Notes: a model not told the origin generated them from the sequence alone. Shown: positions 18,259 to 27,005, numbered from the stretch's first letter. The stretch: 39,841 nucleotides of DNA from an uncultured Oscillospiraceae bacterium (GCA_944387755.1 CALXGC010000024.1:1-39841); one strand, 5' to 3'. Program-made: numbers and translations.

Positions 18259-18963
18259 ATGCCTTCCACAACCATCAATCCCACCCGTATGGAGCTCACC
18301 CGGCTGAAGGGGCGGCTGAAGACGGCCCAGCGGGGACATAAGCTGCTGAAGGACAAGCGGGACGAGCTGATGAAGCGGTTTATGGACGTCGTGCGGGAGA
18401 ACCGGGCGGTCCGGAAGCGGGTGGAGGAGGGACTGATGCGGGCCCACGCCTCCTTTACGGTGGCCTCCGCCCTGATGTCCCCGGAGATGCTGGAGCAGTC
18501 CCTTCTGTATCCCAAGCAGAGCGTGGAGCTGGGAATGACCTTTGAGAACGTCATGTCGGTGGATGTGCCCCGGTATCACTTTAAGACCCGCAGCCAGGAC
18601 CCTGGCGAGGTCTACCCCTATGGCTTCGCCCAGACCAGCGGCGAGCTGGACGACGCGGTGGACGCCCTGTCCCAGGTCTTTGTGGATATGCTGAAGCTGG
18701 CGGAGATTGAGAAGACCAGCCAGCTGCTGGCCCAGGAGATTGAGCGCACCCGCCGCCGGGTCAATGCCCTGGAGTATGTGAAGATCCCGCAGATGGAGGA
18801 GAGCATCCGCTATATCACCATGAAGCTGGACGAGAACGAGCGTGCCAACACCATCCGACTGATGAAAGTGAAGGATCTCTTGCTTAAAGAGAGCATTGAA
18901 CAGCGCCGGGAGGAGGACGCCCGCATCCTTCAGAGCTTTGGCGCCGACGGCGGGAACCAATAG
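18259..18963 (+). CDS. ntpD: V-type ATPase subunit D (central shaft)
   Basis: The protein has 234 residues. It begins with TTINPTRMELTRLKGRLKTA, the hallmark of subunit D, and is mostly two long helices that form the shaft inside the A3B3 head. The conserved C-terminal helix, with NALEYVKIPQMEESIRYI, is present. It is the last gene of the operon and is followed by a strong terminator. No ntpJ-like K+ transporter gene follows. Confidence 0.96.
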   Translation: MPSTTINPTRMELTRLKGRLKTAQRGHKLLKDKRDELMKRFMDVVRENRAVRKRVEEGLMRAHASFTVASALMSPEMLEQSLLYPKQSVELGMTFENVMSVDVPRYHFKTRSQDPGEVYPYGFAQTSGELDDAVDALSQVFVDMLKLAEIEKTSQLLAQEIERTRRRVNALEYVKIPQMEESIRYITMKLDENERANTIRLMKVKDLLLKESIEQRREEDARILQSFGADGGNQ

Positions 18964-18971
18964 GACCGAAA

Positions 18972-19014
18972 GCAAAAAGAGACAGCCGGAAGGGCTGTCT
19001 CTTTTTGCTTTTTT
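18972..19014 (+). terminator. Strong terminator of the V-ATPase operon
   Basis: A perfect 16-bp stem, 18972-18987 with 18993-19008 (GCAAAAAGAGACAGCC and its complement), loop GGAAG, then six T residues. Confidence 0.95.
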
Positions 19015-19136
19015 GGTTTTTTCAGGGCTGCAAATGCAAAGGCGGATTTGTGAAAAGAAACTTAAATCCTGAAAATAAAAGGGGTAAATTCGAAAAAATT
19101 TACAATTTCTTGACGCCATATTGTGAAGCCGTGGTG

Positions 19137-19165
19137 TTGTATCCCAGAAGGTTTTGTGCTAGAAT
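19137..19165 (+). promoter_or_regulatory. Promoter of the Na+/H+ antiporter operon
   Basis: -35 TTGTAT at 19137-19142, 17-base spacer, -10 TAGAAT at 19160-19165. Transcription should start near 19172, leaving a leader of about 240 bases. Confidence 0.75.
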
Positions 19166-19171
19166 AGCGTG

Positions 19172-19411
19172 GACCGAACGGGGAAGGATCTTCGGGGAGC
19201 AGCAGGGATCCATTCTCCCAGAAGAAAGAGGGGAGCTTGTAGAGAGGCTGTGCTGCCCGTTTTCGGACGGGGCTCCTGTTTCGTGCCGGGGGCATACGGC
19301 GCGGAAATGACGCAGGTTTTCCGTCAAATTTGAACTCCCCTGCCGTCCTTCCACCGGCGGAGTGGACGGGGCGCGGCAGAGCGGAAAAATGAGAATTTGG
19401 AGAGGATTGCT
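19172..19411 (+). promoter_or_regulatory. Long structured 5' leader of the antiporter gene
   Basis: No open reading frame of note lies here. Several hairpins can form. The strongest is near the gene: CTGCCG 19340-19345 with CGGCAG 19374-19379, enclosing CCGTCC and GGACGG, then TCC and GGA. Others pair GGGAG with CTCCC around 19195-19220 and CCCGT with ACGGG around 19258-19272. Length and structure suggest a riboswitch or attenuator, but no known class was recognised. Confidence 0.45.
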
Positions 19412-20851
19412 TTGGCAAAGAAAGTTTCGTATGGCCTGGGGGCGGCCCTGGCCCTGGGGATGATGGCGCTGGGCTTTCTGAACCGGACGGCCGCCGGGGC
19501 CGCCGGGGAGATTCCCCTCTGGCTGTGCATTCCCTTTGCGGGGCTGCTGCTGTGTATTGCGCTGTGCCCGCTGTTCTGCGCCTCCTGGTGGGAGAAGCAC
19601 CAGCCCTGGGCGGTGGCCTTCTGGTCCGTGCTGTTTCTGATTCCCTACGGGCTGACGGGCGGCTTCGGCGCCGCGGCGGAGACGGCCCTGGACTGCATGG
19701 TAAGCGACTATCTGACCTTTATTGTGCTGCTGTTCGGCCTGTTCTGCGTGGCGGGCAATATCACGCTGGAGGGAGACCTGGCCGGTTCGCCCCGCATCAA
19801 CGTGCTGCTTCTGCTGCTGGGGACCGTGCTGTCCAGCTGGATCGGCACCACCGGGGCCAGTATGCTGATGGTCCGTCCGGTGATTAAGATGAACGCCTGG
19901 CGCCGCCACCGGAGCCACATCATGGTCTTTTTTATCTTCCTGATTTCCAATATGGGCGGCTGTCTGACCCCTATCGGAGATCCCCCCCTGCTGATGGGGT
20001 TCTCCAGAGGCGTCCCCTTCTTCTGGAGCCTGCATCTGGCCCCTGTGCTGGTATTCAACGCGGTGATTCTCCTGGCGGTGTTTTACTGGATTGACATGCG
20101 GGCCTACCGCCGGGACATTGCGGACGGCAACATTCCGGACATCCGCAGGCCCGGCACGGAGATTAAGCTCCGGGGTCTGCACAACCTGGTCTTTCTGGCG
20201 GTGATTGTGGCCGCGGTGGTGCTCAGCGGCGTGCTGCCCACCCTGCCCATGTTCCAGAACGGGGCGGGGGAGGTCATCGGCCTCCACCTGTTCGGCGAGG
20301 TGACGCTGACGGTCCCCGCCATTCTGGAGATTGTCCTGATTCTTCTGGCGGCGTTTCTGTCCTTCCGGACCACAGACGTCTCTGTGCGCAAGTCCAACCA
20401 CTTTACCTGGGGCGCCATTCAGGAGGTGGCGGTGCTGTTTGTGGGCATCTTCATCACCATGCAGCCGGCGCTGATGATTCTGACGGAGAAGGGCGGCGAG
20501 CTGGGCCTCACCCACCCGGCGCAGATGTTCTGGGCCGCCGGCGCGCTGTCCAGCTTTTTGGACAATACGCCCACCTACCTGGTCTTCCTCACCGCCGCCT
20601 GCGCGCAGGGGGCGCCGGCCGGCCTTGCCACCACCCTGGGCGTCGTGCCGGAGACCATGCTGGCCGCCATCTCCTGCGGCGCGGTGTTTATGGGCGCCAA
20701 TACATACATCGGCAACGCCCCCAACTTTATGGTCAAGTCGATTTCCGACGAAAACGGTATTCATATGCCCTCCTTCTTCGGGTATATGCTCTGGTCGCTG
20801 CGCTTCCTGATTCCGATTTTCCTGTTGGATACGCTGATCTTTTTCCGGTGA
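19412..20851 (+). CDS. Putative Na+/H+ antiporter (CitMHS_2-like ion transporter superfamily)
   Basis: The protein has about 479 residues and roughly 12 hydrophobic segments. It resembles proteins annotated as sodium:proton antiporters of the CitMHS_2 type, with GTTGASMLMVRPVIKMN and SNMGGCLTPIGDPPLLMGF in the first repeat and LDNTPTYLVFLTAA in the second; these Asp and Asn positions are likely ion ligands. It would exchange Na+ for H+ at the membrane, though a carboxylate substrate cannot be excluded. The start TTG at 19412 has GGAGAGG 6 bases upstream; an in-frame TTG at 19397 is less well placed. It lies directly after a Na+-type V-ATPase operon but has its own promoter and leader. Confidence 0.7.
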   Translation: MAKKVSYGLGAALALGMMALGFLNRTAAGAAGEIPLWLCIPFAGLLLCIALCPLFCASWWEKHQPWAVAFWSVLFLIPYGLTGGFGAAAETALDCMVSDYLTFIVLLFGLFCVAGNITLEGDLAGSPRINVLLLLLGTVLSSWIGTTGASMLMVRPVIKMNAWRRHRSHIMVFFIFLISNMGGCLTPIGDPPLLMGFSRGVPFFWSLHLAPVLVFNAVILLAVFYWIDMRAYRRDIADGNIPDIRRPGTEIKLRGLHNLVFLAVIVAAVVLSGVLPTLPMFQNGAGEVIGLHLFGEVTLTVPAILEIVLILLAAFLSFRTTDVSVRKSNHFTWGAIQEVAVLFVGIFITMQPALMILTEKGGELGLTHPAQMFWAAGALSSFLDNTPTYLVFLTAACAQGAPAGLATTLGVVPETMLAAISCGAVFMGANTYIGNAPNFMVKSISDENGIHMPSFFGYMLWSLRFLIPIFLLDTLIFFR

Positions 20852-20866
20852 GGAGGGTGAATTGTG

Positions 20867-21886
20867 ATGGATGAAACCAGCAGCCGCATTCTTGAAATCG
20901 CAGGCCGCCTGTACGACCTGGACGCGGAGGTCTACCGCCTTCTGGGCTCCGGCCTGGGGCGCGTGTTCAACGTCAGCCGGGAGGAGGCCATCCGCTACCT
21001 GACCCGGATTATGCAGGAGCAGCAGGACAGCCACTATCTCCGCAGCGAGCTGGGCCTGATTGGCAATATGGCGCGCACCATCCGGAACCGGCAGGCGCGG
21101 TCCAAGGTCATGACGGAGTACAACGAGATTCTGAAGCTGATTCAGACGCTCCCCACCAGCTTCAGCGCAGTGGACATTCTGGACAAAAATCTCTCTGTGC
21201 TCAACCAGTCCCTGGCCAGGAATACCATGACGGGCCGGTTTGGAAAAGACAACCATCTGGTGATCTGCATCGGCCGCACCTATGGCAGCGCGGGCACCGA
21301 CATCGGATTTGCCCTGGCCGACTCCCTGAAGATCAACTACTATGACACCGAGATTTTTACCGAGGTGCTGGAGCGGCTGGAGGCCAAGCAGGACAACGTC
21401 CATGACCACGCCAGCTTCTCCCACACGGAGAATCTGAACCAGAATCCCCTGGCCATTGAGAAGGGGCTGAGCCTGAAAAAGCGCCTGCGGGAGTTCAGCC
21501 GCTACCACGGCCTGCCTAAGACGGAGGCGGTGTTCTTCAACCAGAGCGAACTGATCTGCGACATGGCCCGGCGGGAGGACTTTGTGATTATGGGCAGGTG
21601 CGCGGACGTTATTCTGACCAACCACCAGATTCCCCATGTGAGCATCTATATCAACGCGCCCTTTGAGCTGCGGGTCCGCCGGATTATGGAGAAGCGCAAG
21701 ATGGACTATAAAAGCGCCAGTAAATTCCTCAAGCGGCTGGACCGCCGCCACCGGGCCTACTATGAGTTCTTTACCAGCCGGAAGTGGGGCGATGTGGTCA
21801 ACTACGACATCTGCATCAACTCCGCCAGCTATGGCATCGAGGGCTCTGTGGAGCTGATTAAACGCCTGATTCTCCAGGGAAAATAA
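20867..21886 (+). CDS. Cytidylate kinase-like family protein with N-terminal helical domain
   Basis: The protein has 339 residues. The C-terminal part (from about residue 130) resembles the Cytidylate_kin2 family, with a P-loop-like CIGRTYGSAGTDIG, an IMGRCAD block and RRIMEKRKMDY-type LID residues. The first 125 residues, with LYDLDAEVYRLLGSGLGRVF and an amphipathic helical look, are not part of the kinase and are not recognised. Its substrate is unknown; real CMP kinases (Cmk) are shorter and lack this extension. It follows the antiporter with only 15 bases between them and shares its transcript. AGGAGGG is upstream; a GTG one codon earlier (20864) is an equally good start. Confidence 0.75.
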   Translation: MDETSSRILEIAGRLYDLDAEVYRLLGSGLGRVFNVSREEAIRYLTRIMQEQQDSHYLRSELGLIGNMARTIRNRQARSKVMTEYNEILKLIQTLPTSFSAVDILDKNLSVLNQSLARNTMTGRFGKDNHLVICIGRTYGSAGTDIGFALADSLKINYYDTEIFTEVLERLEAKQDNVHDHASFSHTENLNQNPLAIEKGLSLKKRLREFSRYHGLPKTEAVFFNQSELICDMARREDFVIMGRCADVILTNHQIPHVSIYINAPFELRVRRIMEKRKMDYKSASKFLKRLDRRHRAYYEFFTSRKWGDVVNYDICINSASYGIEGSVELIKRLILQGK

Positions 21887-21930
21887 ATCCAGAGCGCCGG
21901 CCGCAGGGCCGGCGCTCTGGATTTTATTTT
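21885..21930. terminator. Bidirectional terminator between convergent genes
   Basis: An 18-bp stem, 21885-21902 with 21907-21924, loop GCAG. A/T runs on both sides (ending in ATTTTATTTT on the right) allow use from both directions, for the kinase-like gene and the flippase gene. Confidence 0.9.
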
Positions 21931-23464
21931 ATAGGCGGAAGACGGACCGGACACAGACGCCCTGGGCGTTCAGCGCGGCCAGATAGAGCAGCAGGCCAAA
22001 GAGCAGGGTCCCCAACAGCCCCGGAAGGGTGGGGACGCCGTTGGCGCGGCAGACCTGAAGCAGCAGGTTGGACGTCAGCCCGGACAGCAAGGCGGCCAGT
22101 CCCGGTGCGGTGAGCCAGTCAAAAATCCGGAATTTCAGGCCGGTAAACGCGGCCAGCCGCCCGGCGCACAGCACCGTGCCCAGGACGGCGGAGACCAGCG
22201 TCCCCAGGACAAAGCCGCCCATGCCGATGTCCGGGTCCCCGGCCAGACAGGCGGTGAAGCCAAGCTGGACCCCGTCGCACACCAGGGAGATCCAGGCGGC
22301 GGAGCCCTGCCGGCCAATGCCGTTGAGCGCGGCGCCCAGAACGGACTGAAAGCACCCAAGCGCGGCGGCGGCGGCCAGGGGGAGCAGGTACCGGCCGACC
22401 GACTCCTGTTGAAAGAGAAGCACGCCCAGCTCCTCCCCCAGCACGGCCATCAGCGCCATAGCGGGCAGGGACAGCACGGAGACGGAAAACAGCGCGCTGG
22501 AGATCTGCCGGCGGACCGCCTGAACGTCATTGAGGGCGGCGGAGCGGGCCAGACGGGGGACCAGCACCAGATTCAGCGCCCCCAGAAACACGGTGGGCAG
22601 GGCCAGCATGGGCAGCGTCATGCCGCAGACCACCCCCAGTTCAGAGACGGCCTGGGAGCGGTCCATGCCGCCCTCCACCAGTTTTTTGGGGATTAGAGCC
22701 GCGTTGACCGCTCCCATCAGATTGCCCAGCAGGGCGTTCAGCCCCACCGGGAGGGCAATCAGCGCCACCCGCCTGCGCCGGGCCGGGCCGGGCTCGCCGG
22801 ACCCGCGCCCCATGCGGGAGAGGCGGCGGCGGCACAGCAGCGTCAGGGTGAGGGCGGAGGCCGCCTCGCACAGCACCATTCCCGCCATAATCAGCCCGGC
22901 GGCCCGCTCCGGCGTCTGGGGCAGAAAGCAGAGGAGCAGGCCCAGGACGGCGGCGGTCCGCACAGCCTGCTCCAGCAGCTCGGCCGCGGCAGGCGGCCCC
23001 ACCAGCCCGGAGCCATAGAAGAAGTGCTTGTGGAGATTCTCCACGCCGGTCAGCGCTGCGCAGGGGAGAAGCAGAATCAGACCCAGCTGCGTGCGGGCGT
23101 CTCCCAGCAGATAGACGGAGATGGGGTCGCTGAAGGCCAGAACCGCCCCGGAGATGGGGAGCAGCAGGAGGAACAGCGCCCGCAGACAGGTGTTCAGAAG
23201 CTGCGGAACGCCCCTGCTGTTGTCCAGGGCCAGGTACTGGGGCGTCAGATTGGAGACCGCCGCCGTCAGCCCCACCGCCGTGAGGGAGAGAATCACCGAG
23301 TAGACCGGCATAAGCAGCTGATAGAGGCCCATAATCTCCGCCCCCACCAGCCGGGACAGCGCCACCCGGTACCCAAAGCCCAAAAGCTGCGTCAGCGTCC
23401 CCAGCGCCGTCAGAAACAGGATGCTTCCCCCTGCGGTCATGCCGCGTCTGTGTGCCAAGATCAT
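21929..23464 (-). CDS. SpoVB/MurJ-like flippase (polysaccharide biosynthesis family)
   Basis: The protein has 511 residues and about 14 membrane segments. The start, with GGSILFLTALGTLTQLLGF, and the general layout match the oligosaccharide flippase/stage V sporulation protein B family of the MOP superfamily. In spore formers several such paralogues move lipid-linked cell-wall precursors across the membrane. Which cargo this one moves is not evident. It lies 65 bases after a GNAT acetyltransferase gene on the same strand and may be cotranscribed. A GAGAGGGGGAGGG site directly precedes the ATG. Confidence 0.82.
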   Translation of the reverse strand: MILAHRRGMTAGGSILFLTALGTLTQLLGFGYRVALSRLVGAEIMGLYQLLMPVYSVILSLTAVGLTAAVSNLTPQYLALDNSRGVPQLLNTCLRALFLLLLPISGAVLAFSDPISVYLLGDARTQLGLILLLPCAALTGVENLHKHFFYGSGLVGPPAAAELLEQAVRTAAVLGLLLCFLPQTPERAAGLIMAGMVLCEAASALTLTLLCRRRLSRMGRGSGEPGPARRRRVALIALPVGLNALLGNLMGAVNAALIPKKLVEGGMDRSQAVSELGVVCGMTLPMLALPTVFLGALNLVLVPRLARSAALNDVQAVRRQISSALFSVSVLSLPAMALMAVLGEELGVLLFQQESVGRYLLPLAAAAALGCFQSVLGAALNGIGRQGSAAWISLVCDGVQLGFTACLAGDPDIGMGGFVLGTLVSAVLGTVLCAGRLAAFTGLKFRIFDWLTAPGLAALLSGLTSNLLLQVCRANGVPTLPGLLGTLLFGLLLYLAALNAQGVCVRSVFRL

Positions 23465-23529
23465 CCCTCCCCCTCTCCAATGTATTCCCGTACCGGACCC
23501 GGTATGTTAGGAGCGGGCGGAGAGAGACG

Positions 23530-24108
23530 TCAGACGGACAGCTCCGGAAAGGGAATGATGGGGGCGGGGACGTCCGGATGGGGCCCCAAAGTTTTTTCCA
23601 TCCAGATCATATCGTACCAGCGGCCGAATTTATAGCCGCACTGGTGGAACCACCCGGCCGGGCGGTAGCCCATGGCGGTGTGAAACGCGGCGCTGCCGCA
23701 GGTGAGATAGGGGTCGCTGTCCTGCGCCGGCATCGCAATGCAGGCGTTGAGGTTCAAAAAATTCTGGGCCGTCAGGGTTTGTTCCAGCGCGGTGCAGAGG
23801 GCGCGCCCGACGCCGGAGCGGCGGACGGACTGGTCCACATAGACAGAGGACTGGGCCGACCAGCCATAGGCGGGCCGGCCCTGAAACGGGCTGGCATAGG
23901 CGTAGCCCAGAAGCCTGTCCCCGGACTGCGCCGCCAGATAGGGAAAACGCTCCAGGGTGCGGCGGATGCGCTCAGAAAATTCCTCCAGAGCGGGGACCTC
24001 GTACTCAAAGGTGATGGCGGTTTCCCGCACATAGGGGGCGTAAATGGCCAGCAGCTCAGGCGCGTCTTCCGGACGGACGGTACGGATGGTGAATGAAATG
24101 GAACGCAT
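23530..24108 (-). CDS. GNAT N-acetyltransferase, phosphinothricin acetyltransferase-like
   Basis: The protein has 192 residues. It begins with TIRTVRPEDAPELLAIYAPYV, followed by ITFEYEVP, and has an acetyl-CoA-binding SVYVDQSVRRSGVGRALC loop and a C-terminal FHTAMGYRPAGWF with a following hydrophobic-aromatic end. These match the PAT branch of GNAT proteins, which often acetylate small amines such as methionine sulfone or sulfoximine. The true substrate is unknown. An AGGAGG lies 8 bases before the ATG. Its promoter is back to back with that of nrdD. Confidence 0.85.
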   Translation of the reverse strand: MRSISFTIRTVRPEDAPELLAIYAPYVRETAITFEYEVPALEEFSERIRRTLERFPYLAAQSGDRLLGYAYASPFQGRPAYGWSAQSSVYVDQSVRRSGVGRALCTALEQTLTAQNFLNLNACIAMPAQDSDPYLTCGSAAFHTAMGYRPAGWFHQCGYKFGRWYDMIWMEKTLGPHPDVPAPIIPFPELSV

Positions 24109-24137
24109 AGTGAAAACCTCCTGTTTTTCCGCCTTTT

Positions 24138-24166
24138 ATTTTATCAGGCAATGTTCTCCAAGGCAA
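24138..24166 (-). promoter_or_regulatory. Promoter of the GNAT gene
   Basis: Minus strand: -35 TTGCCT (24166-24161), 17-base spacer, -10 TAAAAT (24143-24138). It is divergent from the nrdD promoter; the -35 elements lie about 20 bases apart. Confidence 0.7.
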
Positions 24167-24172
24167 GCAAAA

Positions 24173-24214
24173 ACACAAGATATAGTAGACAAGCCATACT
24201 TGGTATGCTATAAT
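24173..24214 (+). promoter_or_regulatory. nrdDG promoter with NrdR-like box
   Basis: -35 TAGACA at 24186-24191, 17-base spacer, -10 TATAAT at 24209-24214 with an extended -10 TGC. Overlapping the -35, ACACAAGATATAGTAG (24173-24188) matches 13 of 16 positions of the NrdR box (ACACWATATATWGTGT). A weak second TATA-centred match covers the -10 about 30 bases downstream, the usual spacing of NrdR box pairs. CATAC-TTG-GTATG at 24195-24207 is an additional inverted repeat in the spacer. Confidence 0.6.
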
Positions 24215-24274
24215 CAGTCCCCGTGAGTTTCAGCCGGCCTGTCCGGCTTTTTGATTGACGCGAGGAGGAGCAAT

Positions 24275-26407
24275 ATGCCTGAAAAAGTAATCAAGCGCGA
24301 CGGCTCTGTGGTGGACTATGACCGCAGCAAGATTGCCGCCGCCATTGGAAAGGCCAACGCCGAGATGCCCCAGGAGGAGCGGCTGAGTCAGGACCGCATC
24401 AGCGCCATCATTGACCGCATCGAGGACCTGAAGCGGCCCCGTATGCTGGTGGAGGATATTCAGGACCTGGTGGAGCAGGGGCTTGTGGCGGAAAATAAAT
24501 TCCATCTGGCCAAGGCCTATATTATCTACCGGTATAACCGGGCCCTGGTGCGCAGGGCCAACACCACCGACGAGTCCATCCTCTCCCTGCTGCGCAACGA
24601 GAACAAGGAGCTGGCGGAGGAGAACTCCAACAAGAACACCATGATTGCCGCCACCCAGCGGGACTATATCGCCGGAGAGGTGAGCCGGGACCTGACCCGG
24701 CGCATCCTCCTGCCCGAGTACATCTCCAAAGCCCACGACGAGGGGGCCATCCACTTCCACGACGCAGACTACTTCATCCAGCCCATCTTTAACTGCTGTC
24801 TTATTAACATCGGGGACATGCTGGATAACGGCACCGTGATGAACGGCAAGCTCATTGAGTCCCCCAAGAGCTTTCAGGTGGCCTGCACGGTGATGACCCA
24901 GATTATCGCCTGCGTGGCCTCCAACCAGTACGGGGGGCAGAGCGTGGATTTAAGCCACCTGGGCAAGTATCTGCGCCGGAGCCGGGAGAAATTCCGCCGG
25001 CACATCGTCTATGAGTGCGCCGGACAGGCGGATGGGTCCATGGTGGACCGCCTGGTGTCCGACCGGCTGAAGGACGAGCTGAAGTCCGGCGTCCAGACCA
25101 TCCAGTACCAGATCAACACCCTGATGACCACCAACGGCCAGTCCCCCTTTGTCACCCTGTTCCTGAACCTCCGGGAGGACGACCCCTATCTGGAGGAGAA
25201 CGCCATGATTGTGGAGGAGGTCCTCCGCCAGCGGCTGGAGGGCATCAAGAACGAGAAGGGGGTGTACATCACCCCCGCCTTCCCCAAGCTGGTGTATGTG
25301 CTGGACGAACACAACTGCCTCAAGGGCGGCAAGTACGATTACATTACGGAGCTTGCGGTCAAGTGCTCCGCCAAGCGTATGTACCCCGACTATATCTCGG
25401 CGAAAAAGATGCGGGAGAACTATGAGGGCAACGTGTTCTCCCCCATGGGCTGCCGCTCCTTCCTGGCTCCCTGGAAGGATGAGAACGGGAACTATAAGTT
25501 CGAGGGCCGCTTTAACCAGGGGGTGGTCTCCCTGAACCTGCCCCAGATTGGTATCCTGGCCCAGGGCAGCGAGGAGAAGTTCTGGGCCCTGCTGGAGGAG
25601 CGCCTCCAGCTGTGCTTCGAGGCCCTCATGTGCCGCCACAACGCCCTGAAGAACGTGCGCTCCGACTCCTCCCCCATACACTGGCAGTACGGGGCCATCG
25701 CCCGGCTGCCCAAGGGAGCCCCCATCGAGCCCCTGCTGTACGGGGGGTACTCCTCTATCTCCCTGGGCTACATCGGCCTGTATGAAGCGACCAAGCTCAT
25801 GCGGGGCTGCTCCCACACCCAGCCGGAGGGCCAGGCGTTCGCCATGCAGGTTATGCAGCGCCTGCGGAGGGCCTGCGACGAATGGAAAAAGGAGACCAAT
25901 ATCGGCTTCGCCCTCTACGGCACCCCCGCCGAGTCCCTGTGCTACCGCTTTGCCCGCATCGACCGGGAACGCTTCGGCGTGATCCCCGACGTAACGGACA
26001 AGGGTTATTATACAAACAGCTATCATGTGGACGTGCGGGAGCACATCGACGCCTTCCAAAAGTTCACCTTTGAGAGCCAGTTCCAGGAAATTTCCACCGG
26101 CGGGTGTATCTCCTATGTGGAGATCCCCAACATGCGCCATAACCTGGAGGCTCTGCAGGAGGTGGTGCGCTTCATCTATGACAACATCCAGTACGCGGAG
26201 TTCAACACCAAGAGCGACTACTGCCAGGTGTGCGGCTACGATGGAGAGATTGCCATCAACGACGATTTTCAGTGGGAGTGCCCCGCGTGCCGCAATACCG
26301 ACCAGAACAAGATGAACGTCACCCGCCGTACCTGCGGCTATCTGGGTGAAAACTACTGGAACGTGGGCAAAACCAAGGAGATTAAGGCCCGCGTGCTCCA
26401 TCTGTAA
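24275..26407 (+). CDS. nrdD: Anaerobic ribonucleoside-triphosphate reductase
   Basis: The protein has 710 residues. Class III reductase reduces ribonucleotides to deoxyribonucleotides with a glycyl radical, without oxygen. The N-terminal 90 residues (VIKRDGSVVDYDRSKI) form an ATP-cone regulatory domain. Near the end two CxxC pairs (CQVCG and CPACRN) make the zinc site, and the radical glycine is G688 in RRTCGYLGENYWN. GAGGAGGAG is 6 bases upstream of the ATG. nrdG follows after 55 bases. An NrdR-like box in the promoter suggests control by dATP/ATP level. Confidence 0.96.
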   Translation: MPEKVIKRDGSVVDYDRSKIAAAIGKANAEMPQEERLSQDRISAIIDRIEDLKRPRMLVEDIQDLVEQGLVAENKFHLAKAYIIYRYNRALVRRANTTDESILSLLRNENKELAEENSNKNTMIAATQRDYIAGEVSRDLTRRILLPEYISKAHDEGAIHFHDADYFIQPIFNCCLINIGDMLDNGTVMNGKLIESPKSFQVACTVMTQIIACVASNQYGGQSVDLSHLGKYLRRSREKFRRHIVYECAGQADGSMVDRLVSDRLKDELKSGVQTIQYQINTLMTTNGQSPFVTLFLNLREDDPYLEENAMIVEEVLRQRLEGIKNEKGVYITPAFPKLVYVLDEHNCLKGGKYDYITELAVKCSAKRMYPDYISAKKMRENYEGNVFSPMGCRSFLAPWKDENGNYKFEGRFNQGVVSLNLPQIGILAQGSEEKFWALLEERLQLCFEALMCRHNALKNVRSDSSPIHWQYGAIARLPKGAPIEPLLYGGYSSISLGYIGLYEATKLMRGCSHTQPEGQAFAMQVMQRLRRACDEWKKETNIGFALYGTPAESLCYRFARIDRERFGVIPDVTDKGYYTNSYHVDVREHIDAFQKFTFESQFQEISTGGCISYVEIPNMRHNLEALQEVVRFIYDNIQYAEFNTKSDYCQVCGYDGEIAINDDFQWECPACRNTDQNKMNVTRRTCGYLGENYWNVGKTKEIKARVLHL

Positions 26408-26462
26408 CGGCAGAAAAGGGCCCCCGGCGCCGGGCGGGGGAGCGCAGATTTGGAGGTTTTTT

Positions 26463-26972
26463 ATGAACTATGCGGACATCCGCCCCATCGACGTGGCCAA
26501 CGGGCCGGGTATCCGGACGTCGGTCTTTGTGTCCGGCTGCACCCACGCCTGTCCGGCGTGCTTTAACCCGGAGGCCTGGGACTTTGACTATGGCCAGCCC
26601 TTTACCCAGAGGGAGGCGGACCGGGTGCTGGAGGCGCTGGGGAAGCCGTATGGCAGGGGGCTGTCTGTCGTGGTCGGCGAGCCCTTCCACCCCCGGAACC
26701 AGGGGGCGGTGCTGGACCTGGTGCGCCAGGTGCGGGGGCGGTTCCCGGAGAAGGACGTGTGGTGCTACACCGGATACCTGTTTGAGGAGCTGGCCGCCGG
26801 AGGGGTGGGGGACCACAGCCGGGCGCTGCTGGAGCAGCTGGACGTGCTGGTGGACGGACCCTTTGTGGCTTCATTCAAGAACCTGGGGCTGCGGTTCCGG
26901 GGCTCCTCCAACCAGCGCATAATTCAGGTGCGGCCCTCTCTGGAGAAGGGCGCGGCCGTCCTGTGGGAATAA
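26463..26972 (+). CDS. nrdG: Anaerobic ribonucleotide reductase activating protein
   Basis: The protein has 169 residues. It is a small radical SAM enzyme that makes the glycyl radical on NrdD. The [4Fe-4S] motif is CTHACPAC (C-x3-C-x2-C), as in NrdG. ANGPGIRTSVFVSGC before it is canonical. The motif that binds the methionine amino group, normally GG(D/E)P, reads VGEP here, with the first glycine replaced by valine. An AGGTTTTTT site with GGAGG lies just before the ATG. It follows nrdD in the same transcript and ends in a strong terminator. Confidence 0.93.
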   Translation: MNYADIRPIDVANGPGIRTSVFVSGCTHACPACFNPEAWDFDYGQPFTQREADRVLEALGKPYGRGLSVVVGEPFHPRNQGAVLDLVRQVRGRFPEKDVWCYTGYLFEELAAGGVGDHSRALLEQLDVLVDGPFVASFKNLGLRFRGSSNQRIIQVRPSLEKGAAVLWE

Positions 26973-27005
26973 AAAAAGAGTGCGCGGCCGCGCACTCTTT
27001 TTTTA
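26971..27005. terminator. Perfect palindromic bidirectional terminator
   Basis: AGAGTGCGCGG and CCGCGCACTCT form a perfect palindrome centred on 26987-26988, flanked by seven A on the left and seven T on the right. It serves nrdG and the convergent MATE gene and overlaps the stop codons of both. Confidence 0.93.
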
